DNA of 64,000 bases from Lottia gigantea (GCF_000327385.1 NW_008708823.1:4330-68329), one strand, 5' to 3'; numbered from the stretch's first letter, positions 26,754 through 40,180 are shown. The notes: generated by a model from the sequence alone, not told the origin. Made by a program: numbers and translations.

Positions 26754-29700
26754 TCATGTTTTAGTTGCTGATAAAGTTTCTGGATTGATCGTAAAGAAAT
26801 CATCAGTGGGATCTAAATCATACGAAGAATTAGTTGGTTTTCGTGCCTCATGTCCTCTCTTAGCTTCAACTTTCATTAAATATTTAGCAGCTAAAGTCTT
26901 CTTTAATATTCTTCGGTGCTGAAATAAACATTCAATATGTCAGTTTGATAGAGAATGACCTGAATTTAGATAGGACTAACTACATCTGACCAAATTCTAT
27001 AAGAATTAATCATTCCTTGGCAATAAGTTAAAACATTACTGAAGGTATTTTAAGCTGCCTTCTACATTGTCATTATAATAAGCTTTCAAACTGAAACTAA
27101 TGCAAACTTTAAATTGGCATAATTTTAATAGTAAGTATTTTATATTAAATAGTAAAAATACTGATATGATTGCTATAGGCATCTGAAAGAAATAATCTTT
27201 TAAGAAAGAATTAAACGTTCTACCTCATTGGGTGATGTATAATGTGGATTAATATATAATGTTGGTCCTCCAAAACTTCCCTCAAATATTCTAATAGGAT
27301 TTAGAACAAATCTTGGACCTGAGGAGAGAAAAATTGTAGAATATAACAGCAAAGTAGACAAAGCAATGTAATCTTCATACAGTCCAGATTTCTTAACAGT
27401 CTAATTAAAACAAGACCAAACTTTCGTTCTGTTTCTTTAATAGCTTTCTTTAAATAGGCACTTCAGGTGGGTTGAACGTTTGTCAGATCGACCTCATGAT
27501 ACTGCGTCACAAAATGCCAGCGCTGGAGGAGATAGGAATTTGACAAACGTTCAAGAGCTGTAGTTAAACCCTAATTGAAGTTACTTAATCAAAAATAAAA
27601 GCTACAAAAAATGAAAGTAGATCTCGTTTTAATTGGGCTGGATTTCTGAAATGATAAATACTAATCTCACTTTCTATTAGTCTTCAAAGACTGGACTAAA
27701 TTACCAACATAGCTTTATACACATTAACCAAATACAAGTCAAATGGACCAATCTAAAATCACAATTCGTGGCCTCTGAATAAAAGTACAGCTGGACCCAT
27801 TCAAGTATTTGATGCTTATACAACTGTACATTCTTCTTTATTTCACTCCACTACATAGTACAGCTTACAATTAGTTAGATATACACACAATTTAAAATGA
27901 TATCATACCTATTTCAGCAAGCGAGGCATCTTCTTCTAGAATTTGATAATTTCGGAACCAGATTCTATTATCCATGACAGAAAAACTAAATACATGGTCA
28001 AAAAATGGCTGACTTTTAGGGTGATGGTTTGGAACCCCAAATGTCTGTAAAAAAAAGAATGACTTACAATTAAAGAACATCAAAAAAAAAATTTTGAGTT
28101 GATATTACCAGCATATTAAATATTTCTCTTAATATTGTTCATAATAATTTCAAGTCTTATGAATTCTTACCAAATAACAGTTTATCACTTGTCTGAACAT
28201 CGCAATCGCACATCGAGTTTCGGTTTTAATATTTCAAAAATCAGTATAGGTGGAAAATAAATATTACCTGTACAAATAATTCTTTTAAAAGTTTCCAATG
28301 GTCGTCTTCTTCAAATTCCTGCAAAGAGAAATTTAAACTTTAAACAGAACTACTGAAGCAGAGCTTTAATTAAAAATTAAATACACTGGCTTAAAGAATA
28401 TTTACGTTCTAAAAAAACTGCTTTTCAAACACCAGATTATCAAAATTAAATCCAATTTACCTTGCTAAATGAGAGTAATGGTCTGGATGCTTTTAAACAA
28501 TTTCCAGTCATTTTTAACTCTGACATAGTATGTACTGAAAAATAATACAATAATTTCATACTTGTAAAAGACTTGAATATTGGGTGGCCTGGTAAAATAA
28601 ATAACACTTTTCATTACAGGCTTAAGTTTCAAAGCTCAGCTTATATTATTCTGGGTCACTGGACGACATACAAAATCTAATAACAAGTCCTGCTAAAGTA
28701 AATCTTTGAAAAATCTTACCATTTTCCACTAAAAATTTAGCTGATGGTCCCCTTGGTACATTTGCTACCCTGAAGTTAAAATATAGATGTGATTACTGAC
28801 TGAATGATTATCATTACCTGAATTCTTCAGGAAAACTATAATATTGCTGTAAGCTATGGTCAATATTAACTTATAAGACTTATGAAATTCAATTTGGAAA
28901 GGTACATGTTGATTTTCTCCTGATGATGATCACCTAAATCATGCAAAAAAATCTCTTACCACATGTATAAATCCATCTTCTTTTTGGCTTCAAAATATAT
29001 ACATTTATTGCAATTTTTCATCTCACACATCTGAAATAGTTATACAGAAAACTGGAATTGGAATTTCTCCTGAAAAAACTCTCATCTAAAGCTAAATGTT
29101 AAAAACTTTTACTGGCAGAATTTGAAATATTTCAAAATTTACCTCATTTATAACAAATAATTTGTCTTTTGTGTCCATTTTAGATTCTGAAATAAACAAA
29201 AATATTCTCATTACACAGTGAAACATTTCTTTAAAACAGAATTTTCCTAATAAGCAAACAAAATTTCATCAAAAATCATTCATAACTGTAGCTACCCCCA
29301 CAGTGTAGATTAATGAACAGACAGAAAACTTGACCATACTATAACGTCATTATCAAATGTTCCAGAGCCATATGAGTCAAAGGAAATTTGAAACAGTGAT
29401 GGCATAATCTAATCAAGATTTTCTCATTTTCAGGAACCATGTAACATTCACAAGGCCGGGGAAAATAGGGATGGTGTAAATAGGGGCCTGCAATCTTGAA
29501 ACACATAAAGGCAAGAAAAGAATTCTAATAAGGGTTGAAAGTGTACTGAAAAAGATACATAGACTAGAAAAGAACTAATCATAAGGATTCCTTACCTGAC
29601 TTAGACTGAGGAAGGAGCGAACGTAAATCTAACATTAAATGGCGTGATCTATAACCAATGCCTCGAGATGATAAAACTAATACTCGCTGTTTATTAATCC

Positions 29701-30288
29701 ACTTTTTCTGTAAATTAATTATTATCATTTTTTAAGAACAACTTTCAGACTGAAAACATATTCTAAAATTCTATTTTGTCACTTGTGTGTATTTTCATTA
29801 ACCCGAAGTCAATCCTAAGACTCTTAGTAGGGTAGGTCTTCTTTTTTTTTTCTTCTTGACTTTAGTTCAGAGGAGTGGATATTTTAAAAATAATTAGAGA
29901 CATTATATCATAATCAGACATAACTAAGTAAAGTCACTCTCATTCAGTGAGTAGGTTGTATAGTAATATATAACTGCAATTATATATTGTTGTTATAACC
30001 ACTCTCACATAAGCTGCAGATTAAGACTAATCTTCTGAAGATCTAAAATAAGGACAAATTAAATGTAGTCTGAATCCAATAATACAGACCCACAACCACG
30101 TGCGAGTTGACATATCTTTTTAAACACTTCAAGAAATATATTTGAATCATAAATAACAATGCAAGTACCTGTCGTGGAACTGGTTCATCTGAGCTAACCA
30201 CAGGTGGCAAAATGACATCTTCCTTTGGTTTTTTGCCTTCGGAAACATCTTTATTATTTGTATCTCGAACATGTTTACGTTTTCCCAT
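26754..30288 (-). CDS. BRIX1: Ribosome biogenesis protein BRX1 (Brix domain), complete, 10 exons
   Basis: Nucleolar factor needed for large (60S) ribosomal subunit assembly; its Brix domain binds pre-rRNA together with partner assembly factors. Exons 5' to 3': 30169-30288, 29596-29707, 29143-29186, 28960-29030, 28720-28769, 28461-28534, 28268-28318, 27909-28044, 27224-27318, 26754-26918. All phases agree, for 305 residues (human BRIX1 is about 350; the difference is mostly a shorter C-terminal tail). The start MGKRKHVRD is a basic nucleolar-type N-terminus. The Brix domain, residues about 45-240, shows VLVLSSRGIGYRSRHLM, LKMTGNCLKASRPLLSF, DNRIWFRNYQI and EGSFGGPTLYINPHY, all matching the family. 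The start is fixed by the first ATG in the shared promoter region; the stop TGA is at 26754-26756. It is divergent from PAIP1. Confidence 0.96.
27397..27641. mobile_element. Foldback MITE, CAGTCTAATTAAA family, copy 2
   Basis: Begins CAGTCTAATTAAAACAAGAC and ends near CTCGTTTTAATTGGGCTG. An inner inverted pair, GAACGTTTGTCA and TGACAAACGTTC, makes much of it self-complementary. It lies in the intron between BRX1 exons 27909-28044 and 27224-27318 and is homologous to 3033-3289. Confidence 0.75.
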
Positions 30289-30761
30289 TTTGAGTTTCTG
30301 CGGAACTTTAATCCGTATGAAAAAAGAAATCCGTTTATCTTAAATTAGCTTTAAAAATATTTTTTGATCAATTTATTAAGGATTTACTTAGATTTTTCAT
30401 AAAATAACTTTTTGTAAAGAGCAAATCAAAATGATATTCCTTTCTATCAATTAATTAAAGGTGATGTGCAACATTAGAAAAATTCAATGACCTTAAAGTT
30501 AAAAGAATTCCAAACTTTATTACATTCATTCCGTATTTCTCAGCAAAGATACAGTGGTTTAGTGTTTGATTTGAGATTGGGGAATTTTTGAACATCTTAA
30601 ATATTTTTTCTTGCCTCATCATTTTGGAATTTTACCGGACATCAATTGAAATCATCTCTGCAGAAAAAATTCTATTTTTAGAATTGTTAGCTTAAACTCG
30701 GAAATTTCGATATTTTCGTTTGTTAAACCTTTATAATTCCCATTTAAAGGGTCGGAAACAG
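30289..30761. promoter_or_regulatory. Shared divergent promoter region, BRX1 / PAIP1
   Basis: The two start codons point away from each other, 473 bases apart. The interval is AT-rich and has no coding content. I see no convincing TATA box at useful distances on either side, which suits housekeeping genes. Both products act in protein synthesis, so joint control is plausible but inferred. Confidence 0.6.
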
Positions 30762-33700
30762 ATGAATCACACCGGCGTAGTTGGGGGAGGTGGAAAGGGA
30801 GACGGTCCAGATATTGTCGCCTCTAAACCTCCTTTGAGAGAACCAAAAGATGCCACTCTTTTTCGCTTGGTAAATGTCAATGGTGTTCCCAACGCAGGTG
30901 CGTGTCCATAATGTTACATATCAATCATAACATACTATGCTATAGCTCAAGAAGCTTTTGCTAAGTAAACACCACTTCCAAGGCAAATCAGAGCAATTTC
31001 CATTTTACTGCCATTTCACTCGTCTTGTAATTACTAATAAACTCTGGCCACAATAGTGACTATTTGAGTCCCAGATCTGTCCACAAATGTACATTTTTAC
31101 AATTACAGAATGGCATTTCTCCAAATATTTCTGTATGAATTTAACTAAAAGCTTCAAAATAGTACTTGGCTGTCTAAGATTATATGTTTTGGTTGATGAA
31201 AATCCTATGAATAATTTCTAATTCGAAATATAATTTCAGAGGGGAATTTTCAATTTGAAATGTGGGTTAATTTGACAGTTAAATTTGCAGTGGTAAAATT
31301 TCTAGTTCTAAACCTTATACTCCTATGGAACCAAAGACATTCTATAGCATGCTATTCAAAATTTGTGAAATGAGAATTAAGAAAAATCTAGGCAGTCAGT
31401 GAGTAATGCACAACAGTTCAATGTATTTATCGAAGCACATTATCTGCTGGCTGACTGTGACAGTTTGCTAGATACTTATTACAATGTTATTGCAGGAAGT
31501 GGTGATTCTCTGACTTCTAATCTCTCAGCTGCAGCAACTTCATTCGTTCCATCATCATTTTCAAGACCAAATGTAAGTTATTAACATTAACTCATTAGTA
31601 TTTGGTTTTGCTTTTACATAATCATTTTGTTGGTAGTTTAATGACATCTGACATATCACATTTTGATGTATACGCTCATAAGCTTTTTTTTTTTAAAGAT
31701 TCTACTCTGAGATCTGACATTTTTCAACATAAGCAGTTTTTTCCAATTTGATATAACTGTAATGAAAATAGAAAGTTTGGACCATACATCTTCCTCTTTC
31801 AACACTAGCTTTATTTAGCAAAGATAGACTACCGTAAGAAACTTATTCTGGCCCATTTGATGATACCATGAATAAATGGTTTTAAGGGATTTTTAGTTCT
31901 GTTTAGTAGCATTTTAGAACCTTTTCTTTCTTTCTTAGAATACATTAAATGCAAGTGCCCCTGCTTTTGTTCCAAGGTCAGTGCAAAATCCAGGTTACCA
32001 GGTATGATATTTATTTTCAATCCTATAAATCTTACAAGGTTTTTTTCATTTGAATTTAGTTTTTAAAGATTTTATTTTGCTTGGGATATTAATCTTTGAA
32101 ACCATCTTTCTCATTGATTGACAAGAAAAACTCTTCAAATTCCTTTGTGAGTGAAGGATTTTTTGGGTTATTTTTTATTGGGGGGGGGGGGGGGGGAATG
32201 AAAGTGTTACAATTCATAGAGCTGTCACTATTTAATATTTAATCATAAGCTAGACTTGAAGAATATTATATGAGTATTTCTTTGAACAGCGTATCAAAAT
32301 TGTGAAAACAAGCTTTAGCTGAATGCCAAGGAGCATAAAAAATCCAACCGATTTACTCAAAGAAAGATATCAATTATATTTACAATAATCATTAATCAAT
32401 TGATGCAAGAAGATTTGAAAGGGGTGCAGTCATACTCATTCAATGACTAATTATTTCTTTGTAGATTTTAAGTACTACAGTTGCGCATGGTACATACAAA
32501 AGGAGTCTGAGCTTAAAGAGTTCTATTACAGATCTCTATATTGAAATAATCTGTATGTTATATTGAATAATACCATTGAACTATATTTCAGACTGAGCCT
32601 ACACTTTTACCTGAGTTGACTTCATATAATTATGTAATGTTAGAGTTTGATCAAATGATAGAAATATTGATATCACAACCTGGTAATATGGAAGAGTATA
32701 TGAAGAGAAGTTTATCACATTTACTTCCTGTTGAATCTACTGATATATTAGATAGTATGGTACATAAACTCTATTTTACGGTATGTATAGAGACATTCTA
32801 GTTAAAAAAAAATTACAATTTAGTTTCCTTTTTTTTCTAATATTTTTCGTTTCCTGTGTAATCCAACAAATTTTATATAGCAGTCGCATTCTTGGTTATT
32901 TATGGCTGATCAAGTGTATCATGTACTACCCATTTCCTGATAACAATGACAAAATTCTCCCTTTTTCTAGTGTATAAATGAACCCAACTTTCGCTATACA
33001 GGAGCTCGAATATGTCAGTATTTTAACTCAAATGAAAGTTTGAAATCTCATCCAGTTTTTAAGAATTTTAGAACTACTCTGTTAACCAGGTTTGTATTTA
33101 TGTGTATTTTGTTAGCATTTGCTTTGTATTTGTCAGTTGAAGACATGAAACATAAGCCTGATAAATTTGAATTGTTTCAAAATGCAGTCAATAGAAAATG
33201 CCATTTAAATGGGTTTTTTTGCAAGAAACCTTGCTATGGCAATAAATAGAGAAAACCTATGAAAAAGAAAAACAAAAGCATCCATATTTTAAAGAAGAAA
33301 AGAGCTAAGGATTTCAGGGAAAGTTTAGATAGACAGCTTGTCTTCACAATTAAAATATTTTTCTTGATGAATTTGAATACTGGTTGGCAGCATTTGAAAT
33401 GATCAGTTACTCAAATTTAGAATTGAAATATTTCTAAACACATAAATCATTTAGGTTTTCCAGATATTTGCTTTTAGATAAAATGGTAATCAGCCCTCCA
33501 AATGTTAAATTTATAAAAATAAGAAAAAAGAATCAGTATCTCGTTTTTTTTCGAATTTTTTTGCTTAATATAGATGTAAAAAAGATTATGATGCAAGGGA
33601 GAGCCACCTACAATCCAACAATGAACAACTAATACAAGGTTTAGCAATGTTTATGTCAGAATTATTTCTTAATTTAGAGGTGAGTTATTTAGTCTTATTA

Positions 33701-36455
33701 ACACTCATAAATGGCTGATATTGATAGCAGAATATTTCTCCATGTTTTTGACGTAAAATGTTTAAGTGGTAATGTGCATGAGAAGCGGACAGCAGAAAAA
33801 GTCCTAGCTAACCGAGAATGAGAGTGAACTGATGATACTTGGTAGCATGGCTGCTGCAGTGTTAAAGGGACAGATTTGCTATTTTCTGAGATTGATTTGA
33901 GTCTTGAATATAAATAGTTTTCACTAGTATAAGAACTGCACGATCACGTAATCCCTTCAAAAATTCCTCAGAGCCGCGGTGGCTCAGTGAGTTAGACACT
34001 TTCTTGCTAACCTGAAGGTCCAGGGTTCAATCCCGGCATAGGTTGAGATCATACCTTCGAAATTTTCAACCTGGTTTCCCCCTGTCATTGATGCAGGCAA
34101 GAGGGGCTGACATGGAAAGAGCAGTAGTTGTTCAGATGGAACAATAAACCGAGGCCCCGTGTGCTACAGGCTGTGCACGTTAAAGATCCCTCGACAGTTA
34201 GAAATTGAAAAAGAGCTGGCTAATGCCGCTGTCCTGGCAAAATTTCCCTCATTGCACCCTGCATGGCACTGCCCGTCTTCATTAGCCTACATGGTGCAGA
34301 AAAGTAGGACATAAAATTCCATTCATATCTCTTTCTATTTCCATATATGTCTTTGCTATATATGGCATTGTTTCAAAAAAAGACGAGTCATCTTTATAAT
34401 TTTAAAGATGGTGAAGGCTCAAATTTCTTTGGTGAGCTGTGAACACTATTACTGATTAGCTCAGCTAAAAAAAAAATCCCAGTTCTGAAACTAAGGTCAA
34501 ACGAATGGCAAACATGTCCCTTTAATTTGATGACTATCATTCATCTTATAGGTGATACAACCTGATGGAAGAATGGCGAAATTTGATATTTTAGCTTCAT
34601 CATTAAAAGATATTGTATTAAGTTTATTAAATTATCCCACTGATAAAAATATTAAATGTTGTGTACAAATGTTAAAGGTAAGTTTCCCTTTGTAGTGTGA
34701 TTAACATACCATAGTAGCATTTATCTTCTGCAATCCATCCTTCGACATGTATTTTATTGAGACATTCTTTTAGTTCTTTGACTGGTCATTGCGATATTTT
34801 GATAGATTTGAGATTTATTTAAAATCCGTTTATGAAAGGATTGTGCCTTGATTTGCACCATTCCAATTTTCAGTTAGAGCAAGCATCATTTAATGACATC
34901 ACTCTTTCAGCTCCTGTTCATTATCCATGAGCCTTTTTGATTCTCACTGTATATTTCCTCTGCAATTGGAAAATATAGCCAGACTGAATAAAAACTATAA
35001 TGGTCCAAAAATTTTATGCAAGGAAACGATGTGCCTTATTAACCTCATTATCTGCCCAAAATTTTAAAATTACCCCCTTGGGAGTGATTACTTCCAGATT
35101 TAATGAAATTGCAAGAACCATAATTGTCTGAAAATTGAAATGGTGCAAATGGATGCTATCCACATACAAAATTCAATGAAAGATTAGAAAACATGTTTAA
35201 AATCCTTTTAAAAAAGATTCACCTTACATACATTTTAGCTTTCTGGTTCCTCAATAGAAGACTCACTTATAAGAAATGGAAATTCACTTGATGATGTCAT
35301 TAACTGTCTTGCTTCCCTTCAGAATTCAGCCAATATATCAGAGTAAGTGTTTATTGATATGCCATATGGAGAAAAGTTTTAATAGACTAAAATACCAAGA
35401 AAATCTATGGGGTTCAGTAGGACATTCGGTTAATGCGTTCGCTACGTGATATCATTTGCTTAGTTACAAATGGTGATCACAGGTTCTTATCTTGGTCAAC
35501 TTGTTGCCAAGAAAGGATCTTAAGTTGTGAACCTTAGTTGTTATCTTTGTAAAATATGGTTTTTCCCTTTTTCTTTTCAAGTATGCTAGAGAAGAAACAT
35601 AGCTAGAGGATACTAATACAGTGACTGGAACATTGAAGAATTTTAATCTTACTTTATAATTTTGAATATCTTTTCTAATTTCAGAAATTCTAAGTTTATG
35701 ATAAAATCGGTTTTAGATTTACGTTGTAATAATTGGGGTCGCAGTGATTCTGTATCATCTGCAGAGAGTTTATCAACAGATTTCAATAATCTTAGTGTAA
35801 CATATGAGGTTAGTACATTACTAGTTTGTCTGATATTGATTCAGGTGATTTGTTGAAATATAGTCCATCATAAAAACACATGGTGAAACAATTAAAAATG
35901 AAAATATGAATTTTTTGATGTTTTTTTCATATTTTCTCCATTTTCTGTATAACTGTCGATGATTCTACTTTAATAGTTTATCAAGAGTGAAGGCATTTTT
36001 CAAACTGGACATAACTATGCAATTTGATTGTTATCTATCAAAAAAGCTATTATATGAAAAATATATCTATATAAAAATATTAAAACAGAACCTGAAACAT
36101 GATACTCAAATAATTAAATGTTAAATGATTGATATTGTTATTCCAGAACGAGCCAATATATTATGATGTAAAAGGTCAAGAAATAAGCCGCAGTGAAGCT
36201 GGTTGTCCAGATGATAGTTTAGGTTCAGCTGCTTATCTTTTTAATGAGGAGGAAGATGATTTCCTCAACCAAGCTGAGGCCTATTTTAACCCTGATACCT
36301 ACGCACCATGGTCTAACGATAACTTCATTGGATCTGAAGATTTGTCAGGTTCAGAAGATTACACTGTTACAGAAATTGTAGATCAGCAGCTTACAAATGA
36401 GGTTATTGATGCTTATGAAGCGTTTCTTCAAGAATGCCAGGATAAAAAATCATGA
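30762..36455 (+). CDS. PAIP1: Polyadenylate-binding protein-interacting protein 1, complete, 10 exons
   Basis: Cytoplasmic translation factor that bridges poly(A)-binding protein and the eIF4 initiation complex, favouring mRNA circularisation. Exons: 30762-30897, 31400-31572, 31939-32001, 32592-32780, 32971-33089, 33574-33679, 34552-34677, 35239-35342, 35685-35808, 36147-36455; 482 residues (human about 480). A small exon encodes the PAM2 motif LNASAPAFVPR (residues about 106-116), which binds the PABP MLLE domain. Residues about 128-380 form the MIF4G fold (NFRYTGARICQYF, FMSELFLNLE, LRCNNWGR). The tail has NEPIYYD, an acidic stretch and TNEVIDAYEAFLQE, the PAM1-like second PABP site. The join 30897/31400 is the least certain: the acceptor lacks a strong pyrimidine tract, and the site was chosen by phase. 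An upstream in-frame TTG at 30720 is not a credible start. Confidence 0.93.
32180..32196. repeat. Poly-G run
   Basis: Seventeen uninterrupted G in a PAIP1 intron. Length is likely polymorphic or sequencing-sensitive. Confidence 0.9.
33862..34525. mobile_element. TTAA MITE family 1 copy interrupted by a SINE
   Basis: Outer ends are TTAAAGGGACAGATTTGCTA and ATGGCAAACATGTCCCTTTAA, matching the 21827 copy. Left-hand sequence up to CCTTCAAAAATTCC and right-hand sequence from TTCTATTTCC onward line up with the uninterrupted copy at 58928-59152, so the roughly 360 bases between them are a later insertion. It lies in the PAIP1 intron before exon 34552-34677. Confidence 0.82.
33971..34340 (+). mobile_element. 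tRNA-derived SINE nested in a MITE
   Basis: The head GAGCCGCGGTGGCTCAGTG carries a Pol III A-box-like TGGCTCAGTGAGTTAGA, and GGTTCAATCCC at 34024-34034 is a B box, as in a tRNA. The body contains CACGTTAAAGATCCCTCGAC and GTGCAGAAAAGTAGGACATA, both found again at 63221-63380 and partly at 4219-4321 and 52038-52137. The right boundary is approximate. Confidence 0.85.
34832..35211. mobile_element. TTAA MITE family 2, diverged copy
   Basis: Left GAAAGGATTGTGCC with GCACCATTCCAATTTTCAG; right CTGAAAATTGAAATGGTGCA and AAAATCCTTTTAAAA. These inverted ends match the better-preserved copy at 45275-45565. It lies in the PAIP1 intron before exon 35239-35342. Confidence 0.65.
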
Positions 36456-39400
36456 TTATAAAACATTTAAAAATTTCCTAAAGGCTGTGAATTAAAAAAA
36501 ATAAAATGTGTAAAATATGAGGTGAAAGCATTGACAGTGCTGTATAATGGCTGGGATGAATGAATCAAAGTATTATTAAAATAGAAATTCAGTTTGTATT
36601 TTAGCAAATAAATGTAAGAGCCTAAATGAACTATAGTCTCAAACAAGAAAGAGGAAAAAAATGAAGGAAATTGCTTGCATGTTGCATGAATTTATTTTAT
36701 CTGGTATAGACGATTTTTCGAATTTCAATTTGCCTTATAAGTGAATGCATCTGATGCCATATGTACAATTTGTTTACATTTGTTTACAAATGTACTAGTC
36801 AACAATTTTATAGTATCGTAAATTACATTCTAGTCTACCCTATTCCTCAGAGCAGCATACAATTAGTGAAAATAAAGGCTGGTTTAATTATTAACCAACA
36901 TCCTTGAAGATAATATGCTAACTTTAACTGGCCAGTATTCTAAACCATTTGTTTTATGAGACTATGGCATAAAAACCAAAGTAGACATTTTCACATCTTG
37001 ACCAAAATAATAAAAATATTTTTATGTCCATATCAATCATTTCCATGTTTTAAAATGAAATAATTCAAAGACTAGTTATTTTGCTCAATTTCAAATGTAA
37101 TCCATTATGTACACCTTTTCATGATGTATTTTATATTTTCTCAATATTCACTGTTTTAATCATCCCAATTTAAACAATTCTACACAGATTTAGATTGGTA
37201 TAGGCCAAAACAATAAACATATGTATGTGTATAGTTTATACTAAAGGATCATTTAATCTAAAGCTATAAACAGAATGTCCATAATTTGTTATACATTGGA
37301 GCCACGTTCATCCGGTTGCCGATAATCTGGAAACCCTGACATTTGCACGCTTTTTACTGGGAACGGAATATTAACTATGTAAAATGACCTGTTAATCTGT
37401 CGATTCTGTTTCTGCACAGCTGTGCTCTGGAAATTTTATCTGTAATTGTATCTACTGTACTGTTAGCTGAGTCTACTCAGCCTTTGTTGGTTAATAGTAA
37501 TTGTAATATTTTAGGGATATTTTCTTCAGCTAATGCTAATTAATGCAATAATAAGAAAAATTCTGATGCCACTGCTAGTTCTTCTGAAAGTCTGTCTGCT
37601 GTCGGCTTCTAACCCCTATCATCTATTAAAGATGACTTACCAAAGTTCATAGAAAATCCTTTATGATGTTTTTAACAATTTACTACGCCTTGGATTAAAA
37701 AAAAAATGTTGAATAAAAAATTACATTTATTTTTTATGACATCTTTAAGTGCTCTTGTAAAATGAATTTATTAATAATTATGCTTTGGTAAAGTGCTAAT
37801 AAATGTTTTTGTAAATTTGATATATTATGGTCTAAGTATATTTACTTTATTTTGTATAGATGTACTGATATCTAGATTTTATGATGTTTAACACACAGCC
37901 TTTGATTAAACAAAAAAAAAAGGTGATAGTTTTAGTGAAAAACAGTTTACAGATCACTGAAAAAAATTTCAATGAATTTATGTAAAAAACTGTCCATTAA
38001 ATTAATGTCATAGGTTTCGGTTCAAATACTGTGAAATGCAGTTAAAATTTCAGTGAAATACAGTTAAATTTCATTACAATTTCAGTGAAATACAGTTAAA
38101 TTCAGTTACAATTTCAGTGAAATACAATTTCAGTGAAATACAATTTCAGTGAAATACAATTTCAAGAAAACTGACAGTAAATAGTTTTTTTTTTAAATGA
38201 GTTTTGGTGAAATACTCCTGACTATCATTGTATGAAAAGTTATTACACAGTTGAATCTCCAACTGGATATTATTACATATATCTACTTTTATAATACATG
38301 CCATCTTGTCATGCTTCCATCATCATGATATTTTAATTTTTACATCATTGTGAATGTCATCAAACATTTTTCAATTTTGAATCTTCCATTTCTCTAAAGA
38401 AATAAGGGACATAAACAATGATGAATTGTATTGGGATTTGGATTTCATTTAAAAGTAATCCTGCCATTTTCAGACAAACGGACATGTCAGGCAAATATGG
38501 CCAAATCAACAGGCCTGATATTTGTTGTGGCATAGAATGCTAAGGGGTTATAATAGTATCTAATGCCTCAGACAGTACTTTTGAGAGTTACTTGATTGAT
38601 GCTGATATCAATGACTTTTCGTATTATTTTTGTGCAACTGCACTGGGTGACTATAATTGATTGTGATCAATTTGCTTAGTATGTATATGAATAAACCCCT
38701 AATTTGTTTACAAGAATATTCATAAAATACTCAGAATCAGATTCAATATCATGGTGTTGGCTTTTTTATAAAGAAATGTGAATTTAAAGGGAAAGTGACG
38801 TCTATTTTTTTGCTTTTTCAGCTACTTGTAGCATATTTAGACAGCAATATCCCTTTAGATTAGCAAACTGTCTATTTTGTATATTTCATATATAAGATCA
38901 CATACTTTTTACTATAACATTTAAATTTAGATTTTCTCCATATTCTTTCATCACAATGTATGAATAAAATAAAATACCAAAAACACGCAAAATTTGCCAT
39001 TGTTATTTACCAGACTACACACCTAAAAGTTTCTAAACAGGAGTACATAAACAGCCAGATCTGCATCAGCACTTCAACATTTTGCTAGTAATATTTATAT
39101 TGCTGGTAAATGCCAATGCAGAGGACCAAAGCTACTGAAGATTCACAATTTTTATGCACAAGACAGAAGTTTTGACTGTTAATCATTGAAACTCATAGAT
39201 ACTTTTAGATCCAACAAAGCAGATTTCGATGATCAAAATGGTACATTCCCTGGATCTGTTATGTCTTCGTTCTTATCACAAATTCTTTCACAAGCTTCTT
39301 ATTACACCTTTTGATTGGTATTTTTTATGGTAATTTGCCCTTTCACTAGGCTACAAATTTGACCTTGAACAAACCAAGTATCTTAATGTCAGTGTTAGGG

Positions 39401-40180
39401 TGTATTGAGACGAGTCTCAATGAAAGCACTGGCCTTGTCAGTGTAATGATTCATTCTGAAAGAAATGCATCCCCTGATATCTGAATAATTTATAAAAGAC
39501 TATAAGATCTCATGCCATATACCAGTAAGAGGAAGATCACCTTTTAGTTTGATTATTACAGAGATTAATGACCAATGAAATGAGCAATGGATTGATAAAT
39601 GAAAATAACTATGAAAGAGATAGATGAAATGAGAAAGTGGTGTATTGCGTCCTTGTAACACGTTCAGGACCATTTATGCCAAAAAGAGGGGATGGAAGAG
39701 GGTTCACAAACGTTTAATTTTTTTTTTTAGTTTTTCAAGGACATCATGACCTTGAGAATTATGTCAAATGTATGTAAGAGACTAAAGGGCAAGTTTTTGT
39801 CAATGGCACTTCGGATTAAATTTCTTTGTAGAGAGAAGTGTTAACCGTTATATAAGACATTGGACACTGAGCATCTTTAGCCAGTGCGCGTGCTACTGGG
39901 TTATTTCAAAAAGTTTTCAAATTGGAGTCAAAGGTCGTCATTTGATGTGGGAAAATTACATTAATCACAAAATAAACCTTTTAACACCTTTTTGAAATGT
40001 AAAAATCATTAAGATGATAAATTCTGTAAATACAGCAAAGATGTTTGGTTTGATACTATGTCAAACCTCATTGATTACTCAACACAAACAAAACCTAGAC
40101 ACCCAAACAATAAAATGAGATCGTCCATTTCGCCGGTAAACTTGACTGTATCGTCGAAAGAAGTTAGTTAGGTTTCAATC
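36456..40180. other. PAIP1 3' region and spacer upstream of the laminin gene
   Basis: AT-rich, with no supportable gene. Plus-strand AATAAA hexamers occur at 36500-36505 and 36606-36611, close to the PAIP1 stop, so the 3' UTR may be short. A tandem repeat is at 38029-38165. A TTATATAAG at 39848-39856 is a possible laminin TATA box but lies 325 bases before the ATG. Confidence 0.6.
38029..38165. repeat. Tandem repeat of AATTTCAGTGAAATACA
   Basis: Roughly seven imperfect copies of a 17-25 base unit built on TTTCAGTGAAATACA. The repeat core is near-palindromic (TTTCAGTGAAA). Confidence 0.8.

Noticed and set aside
37400-37640. Ser/Leu-rich reading near 37430-37615 as a possible small gene
   Set aside because: Interrupted by stops in all plus frames beyond short lengths; no similarity recognised.
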